From positions 1 to 64,000 of the forward strand of contig NZ_BPEV01000009.1 of the NCBI RefSeq assembly GCF_019654955.1: 64,000 nt of DNA, in the 5' to 3' direction. Position 1 is the stretch's first letter. Each line of letters opens with the position of its first letter. The stretch comes from Shewanella sp. KT0246 (lineage in GTDB: Bacteria > Pseudomonadota > Gammaproteobacteria > Enterobacterales > Shewanellaceae). This document shows, piece by piece, positions 32,374 to 42,478 of this stretch. The notes under the pieces were generated by a model. The model saw only the letters and a list, made by a program, of their open reading frames with translations, did no database searches and was not told the DNA's origin. The translations under genes were made by a program, and so were the position numbers.

Positions 32374-35300
32374 TTAAGGCCTTTGTCGAAAACGGCAGAC
32401 TCGCCAGTCTTATGATTGCATTACTATTGGTGGCTGGTTTAGGCGCTATTAGTAGTTTGCCTCGCACAGAAGATCCCACCATAACCAATCGCTTTGCTTC
32501 GGTTATTACCCAGTACCCTGGCGCTTCAGCTGAACGTGTCGAAGCGTTAGTCACTGAAGTATTAGAAAATGAGCTGCGCCGCCTAGAAGAGCTAAAGCTG
32601 GTTCAATCCACTTCCCGTCCTGGCATTTCAGTGATTCAATTGGAGTTAAAAGACACGGTACTTGATACTGCTCCCGTATGGTCTAGAGCCCGAGATCTCA
32701 TTGCAGACAGTAAATATCAACTGCCCACATCGGCGCAAAATAGTTTACTGGACGATCAAACAGGCTATGCCAACACTGCCATTTTAGGCTTGGTATGGAA
32801 CAGCGACACCCCCATCCGTACTGATGTGCTAAACCGCTACGCTAAAGAATTACAAAGCAAACTTCGGGTATTAAACGGCACTGACTTTGTAAAATTATCA
32901 GGCACACCTGATGAAGAAATATTAGTAGAACTTGATGGCAATAAAATCAGCCAACTCAAGTTAACCCCAGCAAGCATTGCAAGCATTCTGTCAAACGCTG
33001 ACAGTAAAATTTCAGCAGGTGAAATCAATAACGCCACATTTAAAGCCTTAATTGAGGTATCCGGTGAGCTAGATTCCATTACTCGGGTCAGCGAAGTACC
33101 GCTAAAAATTGATGCAAGCGGCCAGATTATTCGCCTTGGTGACGTGGCTAATGTCAGTCGTCAACCGAAAACCCCTGCAACCAGCATCGCATTAATTAAT
33201 GGCGAACCTGGGGTACTAGTGTCGGCACGTATGATTGATAATAACCGTGTTGATAAATGGCAAGCTCAAGTGAGTCAGGTAGTTGAAAGCTATAGTGCAA
33301 ACCTGCCTGCCAACATTGATGTGCAATGGCTATTTGATCAACAAGGTTATACCAGTGTTCGTCTTGGCGACTTAGTCATCAATCTGATCCAAGGATTTTT
33401 GATCATTCTTTTTGTACTTATGTTAACACTCGGGCTGCGTAACGCCGTTATTGTGGCGCTATCACTACCACTAACTGCGCTCTTCACACTTGCTTGCATG
33501 AAATACACCGGCTTACCCATCCATCAAATGTCAGTCACAGGCTTAGTGGTTGCTCTTGGGATCATGGTCGATAACGCCATTGTGATTGTCGATGCCATTG
33601 CCCAGCGCCGCAAGCAAGGGCTAACCAAGCTTGAGGCTGTTAGTAAAACCTTGCATCACCTTTGGTTGCCTTTAGCTGGCTCTACTATCACCACGATGTT
33701 AGCTTTTGCGCCAATTGTACTCATGCCAGGCGCTGCTGGTGAATTTGTTGGTGGCATTGCTATTTCAGTCATGTTCGCTTTGTTAGGGTCTTACCTCATT
33801 TCCCACACCATTATTGCAGGCCTTGCAGGACGCTTTAGTCAAGATAACGAGTCCATGGCTTGGTACCAAAAAGGCATGGCCTTTCCTCGCCTAGGACACG
33901 CTTTTAAAGTCAGTTTACGCTTTGGCTTATCAAAACCCTTACTCACAGCCATACTCATCGGAATATTACCGGTATCGGGCTTTTATGCTTCGACTAAAAT
34001 GACCGAACAATTCTTTCCGCCTTCAGACCGAGATATGTTCCAAATTGAAGTCTATTTAGCGCCTCACGTCAGCCTAGATAACACCCTTAAACAAGTTAAA
34101 AGCATTGATGAACGTCTTGAGTCGATTGACGATGTTGAAATGATCACTTGGGTGGTTGGCGGTAATACACCTTCGTTTTATTACAACCTTACCCAACGTC
34201 AGCAAGGGGCAACAAACTATGCTCAAGCTATGGTGAAAGTCACTGATTTTAACGCTGCCAATAGATTGATTTTATCGCTGCAACAAGAATTTGATGCTGA
34301 CTTCCCTCAGGCACAAATCTTGGTCAGAAAGCTTGAGCAAGGCCCGCCATTTAATGCACCAGTAGAACTGCGGATCTATGGCCCGTCATTGGATACATTA
34401 AACCAGTTAGGCGAGCAAGCACGTGGCTTACTGATGGACACAGAGGATGTGATTCATACCCGTGCCACCTTGAGTGCAGGATCACCTAAAGTCTGGTTAA
34501 AAATAAACGAAGATGCCAGCTTAATGAGTGGTCTCAGTTTATCTGATATCGCTAAGCAAATAGAAATGGCGACCACAGGTATTATTGGCGGCAGCATTTT
34601 AGAGCAAACGGAGTCATTACCTGTTCGAGTTAGGCTTGCTGATACGTCTAGAGAAGAAGCAACGCGTCTAGCAGAGCTTAACTTAGTCTCTAGCCAAGGA
34701 GACACCATCCCGCTTTCAGCGGTATCACAAAACCAAATTAATGTTAGCCGTGGCGGTATTCCTCGCCGTAACGGCGAGCGAGTGAACACGATAGAAGCAT
34801 ACATTATCAGTGGAGTTTTACCCGGTAAGGTGCTCAATGACGTCAAAACAAGGTTAGAACAAATTGAGTTACCGTCTGGTTATCATCTTGAAATTGGTGG
34901 TGAAAGTGCCAAACGAGACGAAGCCGTTGGTAATTTACTGTCCAATATCGTTGTGGTAGTGACACTGCTATTGGCCACTGTAGTGCTATCGTTTAACTCA
35001 TTTAGATTAACCGCCATTATCTTACTCAGTGCCTTCCAGTCTGCTGGGCTTGGCTTACTAGCCGTTTACCTGTTTGGTTATCCGTTCGGCTTTACCGTCA
35101 TCATTGGCTTGTTGGGCTTAATGGGTCTGGCAATTAACGCTGCTATTGTGATTTTAGCTGAATTAGAAGATGTACCAGAGGCTCGATTGGGCAATAAAGA
35201 CATCATTATTGCCTTAGTGAGTGGCTGTGGCAGACACATTGGATCAACCACTATCACCACCATTGGCGGCTTTTTACCCTTGATCATTGCTGGCGGTGGA

Positions 35301-35444
35301 TTCTGGCCACCCTTTGCCATTGCAATTGCGGGCGGCACATTACTAACCACCATGCTGTCACTTATTTGGGTACCCACCATGTACCTTATTTTAATGAAGA
35401 AAAAACAACAGAATTCTGAAATATTGTCGCCCGTACAAGTTTAA
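32370..35444 (+). CDS. RND-family efflux transporter permease
   Basis: A 1024-residue proton-driven inner-membrane pump of the AcrB superfamily (hydrophobe/amphiphile efflux). The order is: TM1 near the N-terminus, large periplasmic loop, TM2-6 with VTGLVVALGIMVDNAIVIVDAIAQRR carrying the paired Asp residues of motif A/D, second periplasmic loop, and TM8-12 with GLLGLMGLAINAAIVILAE and TTITTIGGFLPLI. It resembles the shorter VexF/MdtB-like pumps with conserved GPPFNAPVELRIYG. Two-gene operon with the adaptor; no outer-membrane channel gene follows, so a TolC encoded elsewhere is needed. Confidence 0.93.
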   Translation: MIKAFVENGRLASLMIALLLVAGLGAISSLPRTEDPTITNRFASVITQYPGASAERVEALVTEVLENELRRLEELKLVQSTSRPGISVIQLELKDTVLDTAPVWSRARDLIADSKYQLPTSAQNSLLDDQTGYANTAILGLVWNSDTPIRTDVLNRYAKELQSKLRVLNGTDFVKLSGTPDEEILVELDGNKISQLKLTPASIASILSNADSKISAGEINNATFKALIEVSGELDSITRVSEVPLKIDASGQIIRLGDVANVSRQPKTPATSIALINGEPGVLVSARMIDNNRVDKWQAQVSQVVESYSANLPANIDVQWLFDQQGYTSVRLGDLVINLIQGFLIILFVLMLTLGLRNAVIVALSLPLTALFTLACMKYTGLPIHQMSVTGLVVALGIMVDNAIVIVDAIAQRRKQGLTKLEAVSKTLHHLWLPLAGSTITTMLAFAPIVLMPGAAGEFVGGIAISVMFALLGSYLISHTIIAGLAGRFSQDNESMAWYQKGMAFPRLGHAFKVSLRFGLSKPLLTAILIGILPVSGFYASTKMTEQFFPPSDRDMFQIEVYLAPHVSLDNTLKQVKSIDERLESIDDVEMITWVVGGNTPSFYYNLTQRQQGATNYAQAMVKVTDFNAANRLILSLQQEFDADFPQAQILVRKLEQGPPFNAPVELRIYGPSLDTLNQLGEQARGLLMDTEDVIHTRATLSAGSPKVWLKINEDASLMSGLSLSDIAKQIEMATTGIIGGSILEQTESLPVRVRLADTSREEATRLAELNLVSSQGDTIPLSAVSQNQINVSRGGIPRRNGERVNTIEAYIISGVLPGKVLNDVKTRLEQIELPSGYHLEIGGESAKRDEAVGNLLSNIVVVVTLLLATVVLSFNSFRLTAIILLSAFQSAGLGLLAVYLFGYPFGFTVIIGLLGLMGLAINAAIVILAELEDVPEARLGNKDIIIALVSGCGRHIGSTTITTIGGFLPLIIAGGGFWPPFAIAIAGGTLLTTMLSLIWVPTMYLILMKKKQQNSEILSPVQV

Positions 35445-35464
35445 TATAATCAACTACTAACCAT

Positions 35465-35500
35465 CAAAAAAAACGACGCATTAATGCGTCGTTTTTTATT
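35465..35500 (+). terminator. Terminator of the efflux operon
   Basis: Stem ACGACGCA/TGCGTCGT with loop TTAA followed by TTTTTT, about 25 bp after the stop codon. Confidence 0.92.
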
Positions 35501-35544
35501 ATAGAATCGCCAATTACACATTCACGAATTTACTCAATCTAGAC

Positions 35545-35558
35545 ATGATCTCAATCAA
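35545..35558. promoter_or_regulatory. FNR (EtrA)-like site upstream of the Cache chemoreceptor
   Basis: ATGATCTCAATCAA matches TTGAT-N4-ATCAA at 9 of 10 positions, centred about 65 bp before the ATG. The match is by eye. Confidence 0.5.
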
Positions 35559-35615
35559 GTCATCTTGGTCTTATTTACTCTAGATTGGAGTGACCTTTAA
35601 TTCGGAAACTATCAA

Positions 35616-37619
35616 ATGAACTATCGAAATTGGTCAATAACAAAACAAATAACGTACTTTTCGTTAGCGCTCACGATACTAGTATTCAGTATTATCTCTT
35701 CAGTATCCTATTTCAGCTCATCTAATGTATTAAAAGACAAAGCTATTGATTCGATGAACGAGCAAATGCAAAGTAATGCTGCGCTCATCGAACTGCAATA
35801 TGTCAGCTTATTAAATCTTGCCCGCCGAAACGCTGATATTCTTCGTGCTATGTATCCTGGCAATTTTCATAAACCTGATCGCAGCGTCAGAATTTACAGC
35901 ACTCAAACCCCTGCACTCGTTCATGAAAATACCCAAATTAATGCCACCAAAAGTAGGGTCGATCGCTTTTCAAATCTCACTGGCGGCACAGCAACTATCT
36001 TTGTTAAAGATGGTGATGACTTTTTACGGATCTCAACCTCGCTTAAAAAAGCCGATGGTTCAAGAGCATTAGTGACCTATTTGGGTAAAGGCCACCCAGG
36101 TTATCAAACACTAATTAGAGGAGAAACCTACGAAGGGTATGCCAAGTTATTCGGCAAAGATTACATGACAGTTTACCGCCCAATCAAAAATGATAGCGGT
36201 GAAGTCATTGGTATTCTGTATATAGGTTTTGACATTACAGAGTCAATCACTGAGCTACAAAAAACCATCAACAATCTGGTGGTAGAAGAATCAGGCTACT
36301 ATATGCTGGTAAGAAACAGCGATAAAAATCTGATTTCGCATCCTCGATTTAATACTGGGGATGAACTCAACCCTGAAATTTTAAATGGCTTAGATGCCAA
36401 TAGAATGATCGGCAATCATTTTAGCTACGAGTATCTCAATAATCAGCAAAAAACTATGTTTGCCAATAGCATTAATATCCCAGGTTGGAATTGGACATTA
36501 ATAGGCTTAACTGAGGCGTCAGAGCTAAATAATGAAAGTTTACAGCTGCTATATATCACCGCTGGCGTTGCTGCTTTAGGGATTATTCTAATCAGCGGTT
36601 TACTCGCTATGTTACAAGTTAAGACACTAGCACCGCTTAAACTTTTACAACAACAACTGCAAGCATTAGGTAAAGGCGACCTTTCTCAGACATTTGAGGT
36701 AAAAGATCCTCAAAGCAACAATGAAATCGACCGCATTACCGCCAGCGCGGCGGACATGTCGACTAATTTAAAAGACTTGATCGACTCATTGCAGCACTCG
36801 GTTGAAACATTAGAATCTCAGGCGCAAAAAGCCCAAGAAATGGCAAGGAAAAATGGTGATGAGTCTGAATCACTCATGATGCAAACCAATCAAATCGCCA
36901 CTGCAATTGAAGAAATGTCAGCCTCTATTCGTGATGTGGCAAATCATTCCAATGAAGGTGCGACTAAAAGCCAGCAAGTGGATGAGTCATCACGTAGCGG
37001 TCATCAACAACTTACCGAAGTCGTTGAGTCACTCAATTCACTTAAAACCCAGCTTAATGAAAGCCAAGCTAATATTGAAAATGTCAGTAAAGAAAGTGAA
37101 GCCATTAACCAAGTTACCGAAGTGATTAACAGTATTGCCGAGCAAACTAACTTACTGGCGTTAAATGCGGCTATTGAAGCGGCAAGAGCTGGTGAGCAAG
37201 GACGCGGCTTTGCAGTGGTAGCTGATGAAGTTCGATCGCTTGCTCAGCGCACTCAGAGCTCGATTTCTGAAATCAGTAAAACCATTGGCCAATTGCAATC
37301 GCAAGTTAAAAGCACTGCCCAGCAAATGGAAGACAGTCATAAATTGGGCACTTATTCTGCAGAGCAAGGCATGGAAACCAGTCACCAATTGAGCCAAATC
37401 ACCGAAAGTATCGGTGAATTAGCTACATTCACTAGCAGCATCGCTAGCGCTACAGAGCAGCAGAGTGCTGTAGCTGATGAAATTACCCGTAATCTTCATC
37501 AAATATCTTCGCTTGCCAATGAAGGCCAAGAGCGCGCTGGAGATACAGTTGAAGTGGCTGATGGATTAACAGAGCTCGCGGGTGAACTTAAAACTAAGAT
37601 TAATTTCTTTAAGGTTTAA
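35616..37619 (+). CDS. Methyl-accepting chemotaxis protein with Cache 3/Cache 2-type sensor
   Basis: A 667-residue chemoreceptor. TM1 is at about residues 13-32. The periplasmic sensor (about 33-300) fits the Cache 3/Cache 2 fusion: [37 protein letters not shown] and [21 protein letters not shown]2 is near residues 310-335, then a HAMP ([23 protein letters not shown]), and the signalling tip has [25 protein letters not shown]. No C-terminal CheR-docking pentapeptide is present. It is monocistronic, with an FNR-like site upstream and a terminator downstream. Cache sensors of this type bind small organic anions; the ligand here is unknown. Confidence 0.93.
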   Translation: MNYRNWSITKQITYFSLALTILVFSIISSVSYFSSSNVLKDKAIDSMNEQMQSNAALIELQYVSLLNLARRNADILRAMYPGNFHKPDRSVRIYSTQTPALVHENTQINATKSRVDRFSNLTGGTATIFVKDGDDFLRISTSLKKADGSRALVTYLGKGHPGYQTLIRGETYEGYAKLFGKDYMTVYRPIKNDSGEVIGILYIGFDITESITELQKTINNLVVEESGYYMLVRNSDKNLISHPRFNTGDELNPEILNGLDANRMIGNHFSYEYLNNQQKTMFANSINIPGWNWTLIGLTEASELNNESLQLLYITAGVAALGIILISGLLAMLQVKTLAPLKLLQQQLQALGKGDLSQTFEVKDPQSNNEIDRITASAADMSTNLKDLIDSLQHSVETLESQAQKAQEMARKNGDESESLMMQTNQIATAIEEMSASIRDVANHSNEGATKSQQVDESSRSGHQQLTEVVESLNSLKTQLNESQANIENVSKESEAINQVTEVINSIAEQTNLLALNAAIEAARAGEQGRGFAVVADEVRSLAQRTQSSISEISKTIGQLQSQVKSTAQQMEDSHKLGTYSAEQGMETSHQLSQITESIGELATFTSSIASATEQQSAVADEITRNLHQISSLANEGQERAGDTVEVADGLTELAGELKTKINFFKV

Positions 37620-37620
37620 G

Positions 37621-37660
37621 CTCATTTAGTTTAGGTTCATTTAGTTTAGGTTCATTAAGA
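37621..37660 (+). repeat. Short tandem direct repeat (15-bp unit)
   Basis: Just after the chemoreceptor stop the unit TCATTTAGTTTAGGT occurs twice in tandem and is followed by a third partial TCATTAAG. It is non-coding. Confidence 0.75.
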
Positions 37661-37720
37661 CTTAAGTTAATAGAAGATTTTTATTAGTTGAAATAAACCT
37701 TTGCGAACTCAGGTCTTTAT

Positions 37721-37756
37721 TAGGGCATGAACTGAAAAGTTCATGCCCTTTTGTTT
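37721..37756 (+). terminator. Terminator of the Cache chemoreceptor gene
   Basis: Perfect 12-bp stem AGGGCATGAACT/AGTTCATGCCCT with loop GAAA, followed by TTTTG. Confidence 0.88.
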
Positions 37757-37828
37757 CATAACAAATGGCCGTAACAGCAAAAATCAAAGACTGAATAAAA
37801 TGATTCGCTCAAATTGATAAGGAAAAGC

Positions 37829-38311
37829 ATGAAAAAACGTACCATAGCCGCATTACTTTCAAGCCATGCGCTCGTACTTGCCGTGGGTTTTGGCGCAGGT
37901 ATTTACGCACTTCCGATTCTGACTGCGCCAGATGCACCTAGTAGCGAGCAAGTAACGTCTATCGACACTCAGCAACGCTTTACCACTGAGTTTACCAGAG
38001 ATCTAAAAGACAGTGACGCATTGCACTGGGGCGAAGGTAAAGTCACCATTGGTGACGAGTTTATTACCCTCAATGGTAACCTCTCACCTGGGCCTGATTT
38101 TAAAGTGTATTTGGCAAAAGAATTTGTCGAGACCGAAGCTGACTTCATTCGCTTAAAATCAACCATGGTTCAAGTGGCAGACGTGAAAACCTTCGATAAC
38201 TTTTTGGTTCCTATTACTACAAACGTCAATGTCGCCGATTACAACACCATCATCATTTGGTGTGAAAGCTTTAATCAATTCATTACAGCAGCTCAATATC
38301 AGTCTATTTAA
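37829..38311 (+). CDS. DM13-domain protein, secreted or membrane-anchored
   Basis: A 160-residue protein with an N-terminal hydrophobic segment (about residues 8-28, signal or anchor) and a DM13 domain: DALHWGEGKVTIGDEFITLNG, PGPDFKVYLAKEFV and YNTIIIWCESFNQFITAAQY. DM13 proteins are thought to be extracytoplasmic electron-transfer or assembly factors with a conserved Cys (here in IIWCESF). The ATG at 37829 has AAGGAAAAGC upstream; a TTG at 37814 is rejected. It ends at a bidirectional terminator facing cydX. Confidence 0.87.
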   Translation: MKKRTIAALLSSHALVLAVGFGAGIYALPILTAPDAPSSEQVTSIDTQQRFTTEFTRDLKDSDALHWGEGKVTIGDEFITLNGNLSPGPDFKVYLAKEFVETEADFIRLKSTMVQVADVKTFDNFLVPITTNVNVADYNTIIIWCESFNQFITAAQYQSI

Positions 38312-38356
38312 TCGTTAAACAAGACTTTAGCTATTCCTACTATGATTTTTAGCCAA

Positions 38357-38390
38357 TAAAAAACCCTGCTCTGTGGCAGGGTTTTATTTT
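38357..38390. terminator. Bidirectional terminator between DM13 gene and cydX
   Basis: Stem AAAACCCTGC/GCAGGGTTTT with loop TCTGTG between convergent genes. Confidence 0.9.
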
Positions 38391-38408
38391 TCTAGCTTAA
38401 ACTACTGG

Positions 38409-38531
38409 TTACTTATCAGAGTCAGATTCTTTGATTCTGTCTAAGTTTTCAGTGTTTTCAAGCCAAAGCGCATTAATGATGCCAAAAGCACAGGCTAGTA
38501 ATACACCTAGTATCCAAGAGAAATACCACAT
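38409..38531 (-). CDS. cydX: Cytochrome bd oxidase small subunit CydX
   Basis: A 40-residue single-span membrane protein, MWYFSWILGVLLACAFGIIN at its start followed by ALWLENTENLD and a charged tail. This is an unmistakable CydX/YbgT sequence; the subunit stabilises the haem centres of cytochrome bd. AAGGAG lies 6 bp before the ATG. It starts 13 bp after the cydB stop and completes cydABX. It is shorter than the usual ORF cut-off and is easily missed. Confidence 0.97.
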   Translation of the reverse strand: MWYFSWILGVLLACAFGIINALWLENTENLDRIKESDSDK

Positions 38532-38544
38532 AATGGCTCCTTAA

Positions 38545-39684
38545 TTAATAAAGTGATGTCTTGTTCTTTTCAATGAACTCACGGTTCAAGCGACCAAACA
38601 TCTTGTAATAAGTCCAAGCGGTATAACTCAGTACAATCGGTACGAAAATGATTGCAGCCCAAGTCATTACAGTAAGTGTAATCTCACTCGCCGTGGCATC
38701 CCACATGGTTAAACTCACATTCGGGTCTAATGAAGATGGCATGATGAATGGGAACATTGCTGCGCCACAAGTCAAAATGATACCTGCAATAGCTAATGAG
38801 CTAAACAAGAAGGCGAAACCACTACGGTTTAAGCGACTCGCAAGTACAACCAGTACTGGCATAAGCAGACCCAATACAGGGAATAGCATCGTCAGTGGGT
38901 ACTTATCGTAGTTAGCTAACCAAGCGCCAGCTTCAACAGCAACGGTTTTAGTCGTTGGATTTGAAGGGCCAGCAGTATCGATAGCAGAAGTAATCACGTA
39001 ACCGTCAATACCGTTTACTAACCAAACACCTGCAATAGCAAATAACACAGCAACAAGAAGACCTGTGATTTGAGCAGCTTTTGCTGCACGAACACGTAGT
39101 TCGCCTTCAGTCTTCATTTGTAGCCAAGATGCACCTTGCATCACGAACATAAACGCTGCAATTAAGCCTGCTAATAAACCGAATGGGTTAAGTAAGCCAA
39201 ATAAGCCACCGTGGTACGTTGCACGTAAGAACTGATCAAAATCAAATGGTACGCCTTGGAGTAAGTTACCAAACGCAACACCGATAATCAGCGGAGGCAC
39301 AAAGCCACCGATGCATAACGCATAATCCCACGACTTACGCCATCTTGGATCTTCAATTTTCGAGCGGTAATCAAAGCCCACTGGACGTAGGAATAAGGCA
39401 AACAGTACCAACATCATAGCCACATAGAAGCCAGAGAAAGATACGCCGTAAACCATAGGCCATGCAGCAAACAGTGCACCACCAGCAGTAATTAACCAAA
39501 CTTGGTTACCATCCCAGTGCGGAGCAATGGTGTTAATCATGATACGGCGGTCAGTATCGTCTTTACCAATGACTGGCAATAACGCACCCACACCCATATC
39601 AAAACCGTCGGTCACAGAGAACCCAATTAGCAACACGCCAATCAGAGCCCACCAAATAAATCTTAGTATTTCATAATCAAACAT
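38545..39684 (-). CDS. cydB: Cytochrome bd ubiquinol oxidase subunit II CydB
   Basis: A 379-residue multi-span membrane protein of the CydB family, opening MFDYEILRFIWWALIGVLLIGF with TDGFDMGVGALLP and WDGNQVWLITAGGALFAAWP, all signature stretches. It binds and supports CydA in the high-affinity quinol oxidase that works at low oxygen. It starts 15 bp after the cydA stop. Length is normal. Confidence 0.97.
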   Translation of the reverse strand: MFDYEILRFIWWALIGVLLIGFSVTDGFDMGVGALLPVIGKDDTDRRIMINTIAPHWDGNQVWLITAGGALFAAWPMVYGVSFSGFYVAMMLVLFALFLRPVGFDYRSKIEDPRWRKSWDYALCIGGFVPPLIIGVAFGNLLQGVPFDFDQFLRATYHGGLFGLLNPFGLLAGLIAAFMFVMQGASWLQMKTEGELRVRAAKAAQITGLLVAVLFAIAGVWLVNGIDGYVITSAIDTAGPSNPTTKTVAVEAGAWLANYDKYPLTMLFPVLGLLMPVLVVLASRLNRSGFAFLFSSLAIAGIILTCGAAMFPFIMPSSLDPNVSLTMWDATASEITLTVMTWAAIIFVPIVLSYTAWTYYKMFGRLNREFIEKNKTSLY

Positions 39685-39699
39685 AATCAGGTCCTCAGA

Positions 39700-41256
39700 T
39701 TAAGCATCTTGGTTTTCAAAATGATATCTACCTGTCTTAAGGCTTGATGGGCCAAGACGAGCAAACTTAAACATTAAGAACAATTCAATCACTAGTAGAA
39801 TCGAGTAGAACACAGTGATAGAAATGATACTGAACCACAGATCCGAAGTCGTTAGACTCGACGCTGACATAAAGGTCGGAAGCACTTCTGAAATAGTCCA
39901 AGGTTGACGACCGTATTCAGCCACAAACCAACCACATTCAATCGCAATCCAAGGTAACGGTAAGCTGTAAAGTGCAGCACGTAATACCCAAGGCTTCTCT
40001 TCAATCTTATGGCGCGTGCTTTGCCAGAACGCAGCAGCGAACACGAATAACATAATCACACCGGCACCAACCATAATACGGAATGACCAGAACATAGGTG
40101 CTACGTTAGGGATTGAGTCTTTAGCTGCAGCTTTAATTTGCTCTTCTGTCGCATCAACCACATTTTCAGTGTAACGCTTCAATAGCAAGCCATAACCTAA
40201 GTCACCTTTAGTCGCTTCAAAGTTGGCGCGTAGCTCAGGACTTTCGTCACCAGCTTTAAGTTGCTCAAGGAATGAGTAAGCAATCATACCGTTACGAATG
40301 CGGATCTCATGCTCATCAATTAAATCGATAATCCCTGTCACTTGCTCATCTAGTGAACGTGTCGCAATGATACCCATTGCAAAAGGAATTTTAATTGCGA
40401 AGTCAGTTTCCATTTTTTCTTGATTCGGGAAACCTACAGCAGTAAAGGCTGCTGGAGCTGGCTCAGTGTGCCACTCAGCTTCAATTGCTGCTAACTTAAC
40501 GCGTTGTACTTCACCGACTTTATAGCCAGATTCATCACCTAATACGATAACCGAAAGGATAGATGCCATACCAAAACTTGCTGCAATCGCGAATGAACGA
40601 CGAGCAAACGGTAAGTCACGACCTTTAAGGATATAGTAAGAACTAATAGCTAGAACGAACATCGCACCGGCAACATAACCAGATGCAACGGTATGAACGA
40701 ACTTAACTTGCGCAACAGGGTTAAATACCACTTCAGCGAAGCTAGTCATTTCCATACGCATAGTTTCGTAGTTAAACACAGAACCTACTGGGTTTTGCAT
40801 CCAACCGTTGGCAACTAGAATCCATAACGCTGACATATTAGAAGCAATGGCGACTAACCAAGTGACTGCTAAATGCTGACGTTTACTGAATCGATCCCAA
40901 CCAAAGAAGAACATACCAACCAGAGTCGACTCTAGGAAGAATGCCATTAAGCCTTCAATTGCTAATGGTGCGCCAAAAATATCACCCACATAATGTGAGA
41001 AATAAGCCCAGTTAGTACCGAACTGGAATTCCATTGCTAAACCGGTGGTGACACCTAAAGCAAAGTTAATCCCGAATAATTTACCCCAGAATTTAGTCAT
41101 ATCTTTATAAATCTGGTTATCAGTCATCACATATAGTGATTCCATGATCGCCAAAATAAAGGCTAAACCTAGTGTTAACGGTACAAACAGAAAGTGATAC
41201 ATGGCTGTAAGCGCGAACTGCAATCGTGACAGCTCTACAACCTCTTCAATAATCAT
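39700..41256 (-). CDS. cydA: Cytochrome bd ubiquinol oxidase subunit I CydA
   Basis: A 518-residue quinol-oxidising subunit holding haems b558, b595 and d. The start [20 protein letters not shown] is typical; His21 corresponds to the axial His19 of E. coli. The Q loop ([23 protein letters not shown]) and the [13 protein letters not shown] motif are intact. The ATG at 41256 has AAGGAG 5 bp upstream; an upstream extension to 41283 is rejected. It leads cydABX and an FNR-like site lies 36 bp before the ATG. Confidence 0.97.
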   Translation of the reverse strand: MIIEEVVELSRLQFALTAMYHFLFVPLTLGLAFILAIMESLYVMTDNQIYKDMTKFWGKLFGINFALGVTTGLAMEFQFGTNWAYFSHYVGDIFGAPLAIEGLMAFFLESTLVGMFFFGWDRFSKRQHLAVTWLVAIASNMSALWILVANGWMQNPVGSVFNYETMRMEMTSFAEVVFNPVAQVKFVHTVASGYVAGAMFVLAISSYYILKGRDLPFARRSFAIAASFGMASILSVIVLGDESGYKVGEVQRVKLAAIEAEWHTEPAPAAFTAVGFPNQEKMETDFAIKIPFAMGIIATRSLDEQVTGIIDLIDEHEIRIRNGMIAYSFLEQLKAGDESPELRANFEATKGDLGYGLLLKRYTENVVDATEEQIKAAAKDSIPNVAPMFWSFRIMVGAGVIMLFVFAAAFWQSTRHKIEEKPWVLRAALYSLPLPWIAIECGWFVAEYGRQPWTISEVLPTFMSASSLTTSDLWFSIISITVFYSILLVIELFLMFKFARLGPSSLKTGRYHFENQDA

Positions 41257-41291
41257 TGGTGACTCCTTACTCGGTACATCCAAATGCCATG

Positions 41292-41305
41292 ATGATTCCC
41301 ATCAA
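41292..41305. promoter_or_regulatory. FNR (EtrA)-like site upstream of cydA
   Basis: On the cydA strand the site reads TTGATGGGAATCAT, 9 of 10 match to TTGAT-N4-ATCAA. It lies 36 bp before the cydA ATG, so it may overlap the promoter or the early transcript. Oxygen-dependent control of cydA by FNR homologues is well known in other bacteria. Confidence 0.5.
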
Positions 41306-42066
41306 TCACAACAAGTGCCATTGCAGGAAAAAATTTAAAATACTTTAAGTAGCAATATTGCCACGTTAACAACTTGTTAAACACAAGCTTTATTTCATCT
41401 CAATCTTGTGGGTAGTTTATCTTGTTAAAACACCTCGCAAATGAGACATTTATCACACTTAAGCCCAAAAAGTGACTTAACACTACAAACCCAAAACCAC
41501 TAATAATGACTAATCATTAAATATCAACAACTTAAGTGAAAAATCAAATACTGTAGACCTGTAATTTATATCACCGAAATTTGATGCCAATCAACATAAT
41601 CAGCTATAAAAAATGGCTTTTATGCGGGTTTTGAGCAGGCGCGCAAACTACCACCTTTTAGGGGTTGACCCGAAAGCGAATACTTGCTAGGGATTTGTTT
41701 ACATTTTTGTAAAATCAACATCTCTAATCCACTCAAAACTAATAAAAACACTCCTAAAACAAAAAATAAACTTTCAACATTTAAGCAATAGAATATTTAA
41801 CCCTGAAATCAAACCCAAAATAAAAATAAATAACTGAATTAATTAACAAAAAAATCATTCACCTTTAAAAAAAACAACAAACAAAGATGTAAATAGATAA
41901 GTTTTACTAATGATAAAGATTAATTTTATTCGTTTGAGTGTTTTTTAAAACGAATATAGAATTTGCCCTGTGTTGAGAGTAGGTCGATTGAACTTGAATA
42001 AAATGGATATCAAGTTGCATCCCCAACTCTACTAATTTTAAATATTACTGAGTGGAGATTTAGAAA
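41306..42066. other. AT-rich intergenic region between cydA and the 23-codon ORF
   Basis: About 760 bp without a supported gene, very AT-rich with homopolymer A tracts at 41840-41880. It must contain the cydA promoter (leftward) and probably the promoter of the rightward transcript holding the 23-codon ORF. No repeat or hairpin of note was found. Confidence 0.5.
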
Positions 42067-42138
42067 ATGACTAAATTATTTGAGCGTTTCATCAACAGCT
42101 ACAAAAAAGTATTTGTTGAGATGTACCAAGCGTACTAA
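42067..42138 (+). CDS. Candidate 23-residue amphipathic peptide
   Basis: Short ORF encoding a peptide that opens MTKLFERFINSYKKVF and continues VEMYQAY. GGAG lies 9 bp before the ATG. Aromatic and hydrophobic residues alternate with Lys/Glu at helical spacing, suggesting an amphipathic helix rather than a membrane span. A strong intrinsic terminator follows at 42313-42350, so a transcript of about 300-400 nt is likely. It could be a small regulatory or membrane-active peptide, a leader peptide, or part of an sRNA. I do not recognise the sequence. Confidence 0.45.
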   Translation: MTKLFERFINSYKKVFVEMYQAY

Positions 42139-42312
42139 AGCGTTTTATATTGTTGCTCATGTTTGTGTCTTAGCTTTAGACACCCATTGGCGGCAATACA
42201 ATGAAAGGTAGATTAAAGTATGCAATTGCTTGCTGACTCTACTCGACATTACCCTTGATGTTTTGTTAGCGCAAAACAGCTCTTGCAGATCACTTGCAAC
42301 ATAGAGTATTGA

Positions 42313-42350
42313 CTAGCCCTTTAGAGTTTCGATTCTAAGGGGCTTTTTAA
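42313..42350 (+). terminator. Strong terminator after the 23-codon ORF
   Basis: An 11-bp stem AGCCCTTTAGA/TCTAAGGGGCT (one G-T pair) followed by TTTTTAA. No annotated gene ends here, which argues for a small transcript upstream. Confidence 0.82.
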
Positions 42351-42478
42351 TGCCCCTTATTGATGTCTTTCTTTATCTAAAGCAGAAACTATTCAAACAT
42401 ACGTTTGATATTGAGTTGTTGATCAACTTTTGACTGTGAATTGACCAATTGTCCAAAATCCGTTTGGATTAAGTCAAC

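Noticed and set aside
37621..37660. Possible CRISPR or iteron array
   Set aside because: Only two full 15-bp copies in direct tandem without spacers; a simple local duplication.
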